NCBI RefSeq assembly: GCF_030732065.1
Contig: NZ_JAVBHX010000007.1
Coordinates: 124,001-188,000 of the forward strand
Length of the DNA: 64,000 nt
From: Oceanimonas aquatica
Lineage (GTDB): Bacteria; Pseudomonadota; Gammaproteobacteria; Enterobacterales; Aeromonadaceae
Direction of reading: 5' to 3'
This document shows, one piece after another, positions 1-7,169 of the stretch. The notes under the pieces are model-generated. The model searched no databases, had not been told where the DNA came from, and was given only the letters and a program-made list of their open reading frames with translations. Each line of letters starts with the position of its first letter. Position 1 is the stretch's first letter. The translations under genes were made by a program, and so were the position numbers.

Positions 1-1
1 G

Positions 2-1690
2 CTCACCCTGGCCGGGGCCGTGTTTATCTCCGGCGTGGTGGCGCTGACCCTGTCGCCCATGATGTGTTCCAAGCTGCTCAAGCACCACGACAACCCTAAC
101 CGCTTTGAGCAAGGCGTGGAAAACACGCTGGAGCGCATTACCGGCAGCTACAGCCGCATGCTGGACGCCGTACTGGCCAAGCGCGCCGTGGTGATCGCCT
201 TTGCCCTGCTGGTGTTCGGCTCCATGCCGGTGCTGTTCAGCTTTATTCCCAGCGAGCTCGCCCCGAACGAAGACAAGGGCGCCTTTCTGATGATGGCCAA
301 GGCCCCCAACACCGCCAACCTCGACTACATCGAGAACAACATGCGCAAGGCGGTGGACGTGCTCAACAAGGACGACGCCCTGTCCACCTCCCTGACCATT
401 GCCGGCGTGCCCAACGCCAACCAGGGTCTGGCGGTGGCGGTGCTCAAGCCCTGGAGCCAGCGCGACGCCCAGAAATCGGTGATCGAGCGGCTGACCCCGC
501 CGCTGCAGGGCATACCGGCGGTGGCCATCAGTGCCTTTCCGTTCCCCGAGCTGCCCGGTGCCTCCAGCGGCCTGCCGGTGCAGTATGTACTGACCACGCC
601 CAACAACTTTGAAAGCCTCTATGAAGTGGCCGCCGAGGTGCTGCAAAAGGTCAGCCAGAGTCCGCTGTTTGTGTACAGCGAGCTGGATCTGGCGTTTGAC
701 TCGGGCACCATGAAAATCAAGGTCAACCGGGACAAGGCCGGCGCCTACGGCGTGACCATGCAGGACATCGCCCTCACCCTGTCCACCATGATGAGTGACG
801 GTTATGTCAACCGGGTGGATCTAGGCGGTCGCAGCTATGAGGTGATCCCTCAGGTGGCCCGGGCCGACCGGCTTAACCCGGACTCCATCAAGGACTACTA
901 TGTGCGCGCCCACAACGGCGACATGGTGCCCCTGGCCAACCTGGTGTCCATCACCATGGAGGCCCAGCCCCGTGCCCTGCCCCACTACAACCAGCTGAAC
1001 TCGGCCACCATCGGCGCCGTGCTCACCCCGGGTGTGAGCATGGGCGATGCCATCGGCTTTCTGGAGCAAGAGGTGACCACCGGGCTGCCCAACGGTTACA
1101 ACCACGACTACCTGGGCGCCGCCCGCCAGTTCGTCACCGAGGGCAACGCCCTGTACATGACCTTCCTGCTGGCGCTGTTCATCATCTTCCTGGTGCTGGC
1201 GTCCCAGTTCGAAAGCGTGCGTGACCCCCTGGTGATCATGGTGTCGGTGCCCCTGGCCATTTCCGGCGCCCTGGTGGCCCTGGCCTGGGGGCTGGCGACC
1301 ATGAACATCTACACCCAGGTGGGGTTGATCACCCTGGTCGGCATTATCACCAAGCACGGTATTCTGATGTGTGAGGTGGCCAAGGAAGAGCAGCTGCACC
1401 GGGGCCGGGATCGTACCGAGGCCATTCGGGTGGCGGCCCGCATTCGTCTGCGCGCCATTCTGATGACCACCGCCGCCATGGTGGCAGGCCTTATTCCGCT
1501 GCTGTTTGCGGTGGGCGCCGGCGCCTTCTCGCGCTTTGGCATGGGCATTGTGATCGTGTCGGGTCTGAGCATCGGTACCCTGTTCACCCTGTTCGTACTG
1601 CCGGTGATCTACACCTTCCTGGCCTCACGCCACCAGCCGCTGCCGGAGTTTGACGAAAGTCAGGCGCCCAAGGCACTGGCCGGTCACTGA
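2..1690 (+). CDS. RND-family multidrug efflux permease, C-terminal half (5' end outside window)
   Basis: Inner-membrane proton-driven pump of the AcrB/MexF (HAE1) type, which works with a periplasmic fusion protein and an outer-membrane channel. About 562 codons of an expected ~1,030 are visible, and the reading frame is open to the left edge. The visible part begins near the end of the first membrane half (TLSPMMCSKLL). It continues through the second periplasmic porter loop (SELAPNEDKGAF near residue 85) and the last five membrane helices, with the helix-10 lysine in IITKHGILM. The paired Asp residues of the first half lie outside the window, so the pump cannot be checked for completeness. 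The gene ends 21 bp before a strong terminator, so it is probably the last gene of its operon. The substrate cannot be told from sequence. Confidence 0.93.
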   Translation, partial: LTLAGAVFISGVVALTLSPMMCSKLLKHHDNPNRFEQGVENTLERITGSYSRMLDAVLAKRAVVIAFALLVFGSMPVLFSFIPSELAPNEDKGAFLMMAKAPNTANLDYIENNMRKAVDVLNKDDALSTSLTIAGVPNANQGLAVAVLKPWSQRDAQKSVIERLTPPLQGIPAVAISAFPFPELPGASSGLPVQYVLTTPNNFESLYEVAAEVLQKVSQSPLFVYSELDLAFDSGTMKIKVNRDKAGAYGVTMQDIALTLSTMMSDGYVNRVDLGGRSYEVIPQVARADRLNPDSIKDYYVRAHNGDMVPLANLVSITMEAQPRALPHYNQLNSATIGAVLTPGVSMGDAIGFLEQEVTTGLPNGYNHDYLGAARQFVTEGNALYMTFLLALFIIFLVLASQFESVRDPLVIMVSVPLAISGALVALAWGLATMNIYTQVGLITLVGIITKHGILMCEVAKEEQLHRGRDRTEAIRVAARIRLRAILMTTAAMVAGLIPLLFAVGAGAFSRFGMGIVIVSGLSIGTLFTLFVLPVIYTFLASRHQPLPEFDESQAPKALAGH

Positions 1691-1711
1691 GCCGGCACTC
1701 AATAACCCCAA

Positions 1712-1742
1712 GGGCTGCCTCGCGCAGCCCTTTTTATTTTTG
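1712..1742 (+). terminator. Rho-independent terminator after the RND pump
   Basis: A 7-bp perfect stem GGGCTGC/GCAGCCC (1712-1718 and 1724-1730) with a CTCGC loop is followed by a T-rich tract at 1731-1742. It separates the efflux operon from the small gene that follows. Confidence 0.9.
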
Positions 1743-1783
1743 AGCCATGCTGTAATAGCGATGTCGCCAACAAGGAGAACAAC

Positions 1784-1975
1784 ATGCTGCTATGGATTTT
1801 GCTGGCGCTGGGCATCGGCCTGGTGCTGGTGCTCGGCCAGAACCGGGCTCAGAACGAGCTGGAAACCCGGGTCGAGGAGCTGGAAGCCGAGCAGCGCCGG
1901 CTGCGCCAGCGCATCACCACCCTGGAAGAGCTGGTGCTGGAAAAGGAAAAACGCCGCCCCTTTGATGAGCTGTGA
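1784..1975 (+). CDS. Small membrane-anchored coiled-coil protein, unknown function
   Basis: A 63-residue protein. Residues 2-18 form one hydrophobic helix (LLWILLALGIGLVLVLG). Residues 22-55 are a charged amphipathic stretch rich in Glu, Arg and Leu, typical of a short coiled coil (ELETRVEELEAEQRRLRQ). The start is supported by AAGGAG seven bases upstream. The shape recalls PspB-like or FtsB-like bitopic proteins, but no family motif is recognised and no function is claimed. It follows a terminator, so it has its own promoter. Its last codons (GATGAGCTG TGA) are the first part of a 41-bp unit repeated downstream, which suggests local duplication of the gene's 3' end. Confidence 0.7.
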   Translation: MLLWILLALGIGLVLVLGQNRAQNELETRVEELEAEQRRLRQRITTLEELVLEKEKRRPFDEL

Positions 1976-2059
1976 TCATATCTCCTGCGCCATTCCAGCC
2001 ATATGATGAACTGTGACCATATCTCCTGCGCCATTCCAGTCATATGACGAGCTGTGACC
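1964..2059. repeat. 41-bp direct tandem repeat, about 2.3 copies
   Basis: Units start at 1964, 2005 and 2046, each exactly 41 bp apart. Each begins GATGAGCTGTGA or a one-base variant; full units end CCATTCCAGYCATAT. The third copy stops after about 14 bases. The first unit contains the last codons and stop of the preceding small gene, so later copies are stop-codon-bearing duplicates downstream of it. Confidence 0.9.
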
Positions 2060-2122
2060 GCGCCCCTTGCTCGCGGAAGATCCCCTGCCTACACTGCCCG
2101 TCTTGTTGCACGGGGCAATCCT

Positions 2123-3031
2123 ATGAAGAATCAGAAAAAAGCCTATCTTTACGGGCTGGGCGCGGTGGCCTGCTGGTCTACCGTGGCCAGTGCCTTCAAG
2201 CTCTCCCTCGGCTACTTTGAGCCGGCCCAGCTGCTGCTGGTAGCCACCCTCAGCTCGCTGCTGCTGCTGCTGGGCCTGCTGGCGCGCCAGGGCAAGCTGC
2301 ATCTGCTGAGCCGCACCTTCAGGCAGCGCCCGGGCTACTATGCCCTGCTGGGGCTGCTCAACCCGGCGCTCTATTACCTGGTGTTGTTTCAGGCCTATGA
2401 TCTGCTGCCGGCCCAGCAGGCCCAGACCCTCAACTACACCTGGGCCATCACCCTTACCCTGCTGGCGGTGCCCTTTCTTGGCCAGACCATTCGCCGGCAG
2501 GACTGGATCGCCATCGCGCTCGGCTATCTGGGCGCCATGGTCATCGCCACCAAAGGCAATCTGCTCAGCCTGAACTTTGAAAGCCCGTTGGGCGTGACGC
2601 TGGCGCTGGCTTCAACCCTGCTCTGGGCCGGCTACTGGATACTCAACACCCGCAACCAGGCCGACCCCCTGGTAACCCTGACCCTGAGCTTTCTGCTGGG
2701 GCTGCCGGTGGTGGTGCTGGCCACCGCCTGGCTGTCGGACTTTGCTCTCACCGCCTGGCAGGGCTGGGTGGGCGCCATTTATGTAGGCCTGTTTGAAATG
2801 GGCTTTGCCTTTGTGATGTGGCTGCTGGCCCTGCGCCATGCGGAAAACACCGCACGCATCTCCAACCTGATTTTTATCTCTCCCTTTGCCTCGCTGCTGC
2901 TGCTGCGGCTGCTGGTGGGCGAGCAAATCTACCCCGCTACCCTGGCGGGGCTGGTGATGATCGTCATGGCGCTGCTGATCCAGCAATGGCGGCCGAAAGG
3001 GCGGTTTGCCAAGCACTCGAGGGCAGAGTAG
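2123..3031 (+). CDS. DMT-superfamily (EamA) transporter
   Basis: Inner-membrane permease of the drug/metabolite transporter superfamily, usually an exporter of amino acids or metabolites. The 302-residue length and the succession of about ten hydrophobic segments fit two tandem EamA domains of five helices each. The internal LNYTWAITLTLLAVPFLGQ segment lies at the end of the first domain. I chose the ATG at 2123 because MKNQKKAYLYGLGAV starts the membrane domain properly; a longer in-frame start at 2054 lies inside the tandem repeat and is unlikely. The ribosome site is weak (GGGG ten bases upstream). The GntR gene follows 33 bp downstream on the same strand. Substrate unknown. Confidence 0.88.
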   Translation: MKNQKKAYLYGLGAVACWSTVASAFKLSLGYFEPAQLLLVATLSSLLLLLGLLARQGKLHLLSRTFRQRPGYYALLGLLNPALYYLVLFQAYDLLPAQQAQTLNYTWAITLTLLAVPFLGQTIRRQDWIAIALGYLGAMVIATKGNLLSLNFESPLGVTLALASTLLWAGYWILNTRNQADPLVTLTLSFLLGLPVVVLATAWLSDFALTAWQGWVGAIYVGLFEMGFAFVMWLLALRHAENTARISNLIFISPFASLLLLRLLVGEQIYPATLAGLVMIVMALLIQQWRPKGRFAKHSRAE

Positions 3032-3045
3032 AGTGAGCAACACCA

Positions 3046-3061
3046 AAAACGTATACGATTT
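3046..3061. promoter_or_regulatory. Candidate GntR/FadR-type operator CGTATACG
   Basis: The perfect palindrome CGTATACG (3050-3057), flanked by AAA and TTT, lies only seven bases before the GntR start codon. GTATAC cores are common in operators of FCD-type GntR regulators, so this may be an autoregulatory site. Its position means a bound protein would overlap the ribosome site or the transcription start. Confidence 0.45.
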
Positions 3062-3064
3062 TTC

Positions 3065-3724
3065 ATGAGCCGAGCCCCCTACAAAACCCTGACCCAGTCG
3101 GTGGTCGAAACCCTTCGGGCCCGCATTCTCAAGGGTGAATTCAAGGCCGGCGCCCCCCTGCGCCAAGACACCCTGGCCCAGGAGCTGAACGTCAGCCGGG
3201 TGCCGGTGCGAGAAGCGCTGATGCAACTGGAGGCCCAGGGGCTGGTGAAATTTGAGGCCCATCGCGGCGCCGTGGTCACCGAGCTGGACGCCGAGGCCAT
3301 TGACGAGCTGTTTTACCTGCGCGCCATGCTGGAAAGCGATCTGCTGTTTCAGGCCTTTGATCACCTGACCGAAGAGCACCTGAGCCAGGCCGAAGCCATT
3401 CTGGCCGAGTTCGACCAAATCCTTGAAACCGGCGATCAAATTGAACGCTGGAGCGAGCTCAACCGCCGCTTTCACACCACCCTGTACGGCCCGGCCAATC
3501 GTCCGCGCACCCTGGCGCTGGTGGACCAGATCAACCTGAGCTGCGATCGCTATATTCAGGTGGAGCTGCTGCATTCCCGCCAGGGCATCATTACCGCCGA
3601 GCGGGAACACACCCAACTGCTCAGCCTGTGCCGTCAGCGGCGCAAGTTCGAAGCTGCCGCCCTGCTGCGCCAGCATATCGAATCGGCGGGCCATTCCATC
3701 AAACACCTGCTCAACTCTCGCTAA
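3065..3724 (+). CDS. GntR-family regulator with FCD effector domain
   Basis: DNA-binding transcription factor of 219 residues. Residues 8-75 form the winged helix-turn-helix (LRQDTLAQELNVSRVPVREALMQ). Residues 85-215 are the all-helical FCD ligand domain typical of the FadR/VanR branch, which binds organic acids. The FCD metal-site residues appear in LNRRFHTTLY and REHTQLLSLC. The ATG has no convincing Shine-Dalgarno sequence, only an A/T stretch and a CGTATACG palindrome directly upstream. It ends nine bases before the aminopeptidase gene, so the two are probably co-transcribed. Its effector is unknown. Confidence 0.9.
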   Translation: MSRAPYKTLTQSVVETLRARILKGEFKAGAPLRQDTLAQELNVSRVPVREALMQLEAQGLVKFEAHRGAVVTELDAEAIDELFYLRAMLESDLLFQAFDHLTEEHLSQAEAILAEFDQILETGDQIERWSELNRRFHTTLYGPANRPRTLALVDQINLSCDRYIQVELLHSRQGIITAEREHTQLLSLCRQRRKFEAAALLRQHIESAGHSIKHLLNSR

Positions 3725-3733
3725 GGAATCACC

Positions 3734-5524
3734 ATGACCCATGCCCAACGCCTTGCCAGTGTTCGCAACGACCTGCAGCAACAGCAGCTGGACGCCTTTA
3801 TCGTGCCCCACGACGACGAGCACCTGGGTGAATACATTCCCCCCTATGCGGAGCGACTGGCCTGGCTCACCGGCTTTACCGGCTCCGCCGGCGCCGCCGT
3901 GGTGCTGGCCGGCAAGGCCGCGGTGTTTGTGGATGGCCGCTACACGGTGCAGGTGCGCCACCAGTGCGACAGTGAGCTGTTTGAATACCGCCATCTGATT
4001 GAGGAGCCGGTGCTCGACTATGTGCTGAGCGAGCTGGCTGCCGGCGCCCGGGTGGGCGTGGACCCGCGCCTGCACAGCCGGAGCTGGTTTGATGCCGCCA
4101 AAAAGAAACTGGCCGCCAAGGGCATGGAGCTGGTGCCGGTCGCCGGCAATCCCATCGACGGCCACTGGCACGACCAGCCCGAGCCACAAATTCATCCGGC
4201 CCTGCTGCTGAGCCAGGAATACAGCGGTCAGCACAGCGAGGCCAAGCGCAACCGCATCGCCGAGCAGCTTGCCGCCAACCACATAGATGCCCAATTACTG
4301 ACCCAGGCCGAGCCCATCAACTGGCTGCTCAATATTCGCGGCCGGGACATTCCCTGTCTGCCGGTGGTGCTGAGCTTCGCCCTGCTACATAACGACGGCA
4401 GCGTGCAGCTGTTTGCCGACCCCGCCAAATTTGACGACCTGGATCTCGCCGGCCACAGCGGCGTTAACGTAACCCTGGCGCCCTTTAACGAGCTGGAAAG
4501 TGCCCTGCGTGAACTGGGCAAAAAGAGCGCCCGGGTACAGCTGGATCCGGCCACTGCCAACGCCTGGAGCAGCCTGGTGCTGGAGCAGGCCGGCGCCGAG
4601 CTGGTGTTTGCCGACGACCCCTGCATGCTGCCCAAGGCCTGTAAAAATCCGGTGGAAGTACAGGGCAGTCGCACCGCCCACCTGCGCGACGGTGTGGCCG
4701 TCAGCCGCTTTCTGGCCTGGCTGGATCGCCGCCTGACTCAGGCCAACCCGGAGCAGGAAGACGAAGGTACCCTGGCCGATAAACTGCACGCCCTGCGGGC
4801 AGATGCTCACGAATTCGTGGAGCCCAGTTTCAGCACCATTTCGGCCCTGGGCCCCAACGCCGCCATGTGCCACTACCACCACGGCAACGGCACCCCGCGT
4901 AAACTGGGGCAGGACGCCATCTACCTGGTGGACTCCGGCGGCCAGTACCTCGACGGCACCACCGACATCACCCGTACCGTGGCGGTGGGCGAGCCGAATG
5001 ATGACATGCGCAAACTGTTCACTCTGGTGCTGCGCGGCCACATCGATCTGGCCCGCGCCCGCTTTCCCGCCGGCACCGGCGGCCTGCAGCTGGACGCCCT
5101 GGCCCGCATGCCGCTGTGGCAGCAGGGCTACAACTTTGACCACGGCACCGGCCACGGCGTGGGTCATTTTCTCAGCGTGCACGAAGGGCCCCAGCGCATC
5201 TCGCCCAAGGGCAGCACTGTGCCGCTGACTACCGGCATGATCGTCTCCAACGAACCCGGCTATTACCGGGAAAACGCCTTTGGCATTCGCTGTGAAAACC
5301 TGGAAGTGGTGCAGCCCGCCAGCACAGACGGCGATATTCCGGTATTTGAATTTGAAAACCTCACCTGGGTGCCCTTTGACCGCCGCCTGATCGACACCAC
5401 CTGGCTTGATGCCAGACATATTGAGTGGCTGAACAATTACCACGCCAGTGTGTGGGAAAAAATCAGCCCGCAACTGGCCGGCGAGGATCTCACCTGGCTG
5501 GAACAGGCGACGCGTCCGCTTTAA
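3734..5524 (+). CDS. Xaa-Pro aminopeptidase, three-domain aminopeptidase P type (M24B)
   Basis: Cytosolic metallopeptidase that removes the N-terminal residue from peptides whose second residue is proline. The 596-residue length and layout match the long, three-domain APP1-like form rather than the ~440-residue E. coli PepP. Residues 5-135 and 155-310 are two creatinase-like N-domains, and 315-535 is the pita-bread catalytic domain. The five metal ligands are present: Asp400, Asp411 (DGTTDITRT), His474 (GTGHGVGH), Glu507 (NEPGYY) and Glu521 (CENLE). A C-terminal extension of about 60 residues follows. The start has a ribosome site AAGGA. It sits nine bases behind the GntR regulator, suggesting joint control of peptide use. 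Confidence 0.95.
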   Translation: MTHAQRLASVRNDLQQQQLDAFIVPHDDEHLGEYIPPYAERLAWLTGFTGSAGAAVVLAGKAAVFVDGRYTVQVRHQCDSELFEYRHLIEEPVLDYVLSELAAGARVGVDPRLHSRSWFDAAKKKLAAKGMELVPVAGNPIDGHWHDQPEPQIHPALLLSQEYSGQHSEAKRNRIAEQLAANHIDAQLLTQAEPINWLLNIRGRDIPCLPVVLSFALLHNDGSVQLFADPAKFDDLDLAGHSGVNVTLAPFNELESALRELGKKSARVQLDPATANAWSSLVLEQAGAELVFADDPCMLPKACKNPVEVQGSRTAHLRDGVAVSRFLAWLDRRLTQANPEQEDEGTLADKLHALRADAHEFVEPSFSTISALGPNAAMCHYHHGNGTPRKLGQDAIYLVDSGGQYLDGTTDITRTVAVGEPNDDMRKLFTLVLRGHIDLARARFPAGTGGLQLDALARMPLWQQGYNFDHGTGHGVGHFLSVHEGPQRISPKGSTVPLTTGMIVSNEPGYYRENAFGIRCENLEVVQPASTDGDIPVFEFENLTWVPFDRRLIDTTWLDARHIEWLNNYHASVWEKISPQLAGEDLTWLEQATRPL

Positions 5525-5529
5525 AGCCG

Positions 5530-5617
5530 GAAGCCTGAAGCTGAAAGCTGGAAGTTAAAGAGAACCGCCAAGCGACTCTGAACAGCTTCCGGCTTCCAGC
5601 TGATCGCTTCAGGCTTC
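5530..5617. repeat. Intergenic inverted repeat, GAAGCCTGAAGC family
   Basis: Two 25-base arms (5530-5554 and 5593-5617) are complementary apart from a 4-base block in the middle. The left arm contains GAAGCCTGAAGC and AGCTGGAAG. A related arm lies at 29077-29101 and weaker relatives at about 9255-9330. The element occupies most of the 192-bp gap between the aminopeptidase and pssA. It may act as a transcript-end hairpin. Confidence 0.8.
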
Positions 5618-5716
5618 TCTGTGAGTTTGCTGCCCTTCCCCCTAATTCGGTAAACTGCACCGAATCTTGTCGTTTGAGTATGGTCTTAAGCGGCAACGCC
5701 ATTAATCAGGTTCATT

Positions 5717-7066
5717 ATGCAACTAGCCAACTACTACCGAAGCCTGCTGAAGCGCCTTCCCACCCTGTCGGTCGATGCCGAACAGGTGCGCGTGCTGCAC
5801 TCCGCCGCCGCCTTCCGGGCACGGCTGCTGGAGCTGATTGCCTCGGCACAAACCCGCATCTGCCTGGTGGCCCTCTATCTGCAGGACGACGACGCCGGCC
5901 GGGAAATTCTGACCGCCCTGCACGAAGCCAAGCAGACCAATCCGGCGCTGGATGTGCACCTTTATGTAGACTTTCACCGGGCCCAGCGGGGACTCATCGG
6001 CCAAAAGGGACAGGGTGGTAACCACCTGATGTATCAGGAGTTTGCCGAACGCTATGAGCACCCCATCACCATTCACGGGGTACCGGTCAAGGGCCGGGAA
6101 CTGCTCGGCGTGCTGCACCTCAAGGGCTTTGTGTTTGACGACACCCTGCTCTATTCCGGCGCCAGCATCAACGACATCTACCTGCACCAGAATGGCCGCT
6201 ACCGCTTTGATCGCTACCACGAGATCACCGACGCCAGCCTCGCCGACGCCATGATCGACTATGTGGACCGGCTGTTTGCCCACAACCCGGCGGTGCCGGC
6301 CCTGAACCAGCCCGAGATCCCCACCGCCCGCCGGCTGCGTCAGCCCATTCGCCAGTTTCGCCAGCAACTGCGCCGGGGCCAGTACCAGTTTGAACACCAG
6401 GCCCGCCGGCCCGGTGAAGTGGCGGTCACCCCGCTGGCCGGCCTGGGCAAGCGCGGCAACAAGCTCAACCGGGCCATTCGCACCCTGGTGCGCGGCACCA
6501 AAGAAAAGCTGTTTGTCTGCACCCCCTATTTCAACCTGCCCAAATCCCTGGCCCGGGACATTCGCAGCCAGCTCAAAAAGGGCCGGGAAGTCACCCTGGT
6601 GATCGGCGACAAGACCGCCAACGACTTTTACATTCCACCGGACGAGCCATTCCGCACCATAGGCGGGCTGCCCTATTTATACGAGGCCAACCTGCGCCGC
6701 TTTGCCCGGGCCAACCAGACCTTTATTTACAAGGGCAAGCTCAACATCATGCTCTGGCACCACGACCGCAACTCCTATCACCTCAAGGGGCTGTTTGTGG
6801 ATGACGATCTGGCCATGATCACCGGCAACAACCTCAACCCCCGCGCCTGGGGGCTGGATCTGGAAAACGGCCTGCTGTTGCAGGATCCCGAGCAAAAACT
6901 GCAGCCCGCCTTTGAGGAAGAAAAGGCCAACATATTGCAGCACTGCCGGCGTCTGACCCACTTTACCGAAATTGAGCAGCTCGGCGACTATCCGGAGCCG
7001 GTGCAGCGCCTGCTGAAACGGGTGCAGCGCACTCAGGCCAATGTATTGCTGAAACGACTGTTGTAA
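5717..7066 (+). CDS. pssA: CDP-diacylglycerol-serine O-phosphatidyltransferase
   Basis: Makes phosphatidylserine from CDP-diacylglycerol and L-serine, the committed step to phosphatidylethanolamine. The 449-residue length matches the gammaproteobacterial phospholipase-D-type PssA (451 in E. coli). Both HxK catalytic segments are present: HLKGFVFDD from residue 134 and YHLKGLFVDDDLAMITGNN near residue 352. The region ICTPYFNLP-like (CTPYFNLPKSL) and KTANDFYIPPDEPF are family signatures. The protein is peripheral, with many basic residues near the C terminus suited to membrane contact. It stands alone between the intergenic repeat and recG. The start ATG follows AGGTTC weakly. Confidence 0.97.
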   Translation: MQLANYYRSLLKRLPTLSVDAEQVRVLHSAAAFRARLLELIASAQTRICLVALYLQDDDAGREILTALHEAKQTNPALDVHLYVDFHRAQRGLIGQKGQGGNHLMYQEFAERYEHPITIHGVPVKGRELLGVLHLKGFVFDDTLLYSGASINDIYLHQNGRYRFDRYHEITDASLADAMIDYVDRLFAHNPAVPALNQPEIPTARRLRQPIRQFRQQLRRGQYQFEHQARRPGEVAVTPLAGLGKRGNKLNRAIRTLVRGTKEKLFVCTPYFNLPKSLARDIRSQLKKGREVTLVIGDKTANDFYIPPDEPFRTIGGLPYLYEANLRRFARANQTFIYKGKLNIMLWHHDRNSYHLKGLFVDDDLAMITGNNLNPRAWGLDLENGLLLQDPEQKLQPAFEEEKANILQHCRRLTHFTEIEQLGDYPEPVQRLLKRVQRTQANVLLKRLL

Positions 7067-7071
7067 AACCA

Positions 7072-7116
7072 GGGACTGGGGATTAGGGAATTGGGACTTG
7101 ATTCGTCCCCAGTCCC
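7072..7116. repeat. GGGACTGGGGA inverted repeat between pssA and recG
   Basis: An 11-bp perfect stem is formed by GGGACTGGGGA (7072-7082) and TCCCCAGTCCC (7106-7116), followed by ATTTT. It could end pssA transcription. The same 11-mer occurs once more at 42567-42577 after rsuA, so it may be part of a dispersed intergenic motif. Confidence 0.7.
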
Positions 7117-7169
7117 ATTTTGAATCCGGCTTTGCTATTCTCTGTACATATTTACAGTGAAGGGCCGCC

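Noticed and set aside
1650-2006. 118-codon plus-strand frame running over the RND gene end and the small membrane protein
   Set aside because: It crosses a strong terminator and overlaps two better-supported genes in other frames.
2612-4294. Long minus-strand open frame of 560 codons opposite the DMT, GntR and aminopeptidase genes
   Set aside because: It is low-complexity (Gly, His, Gln, Leu rich), spans three well-supported plus-strand genes and has no family motif. It is a by-product of GC-rich codon use.
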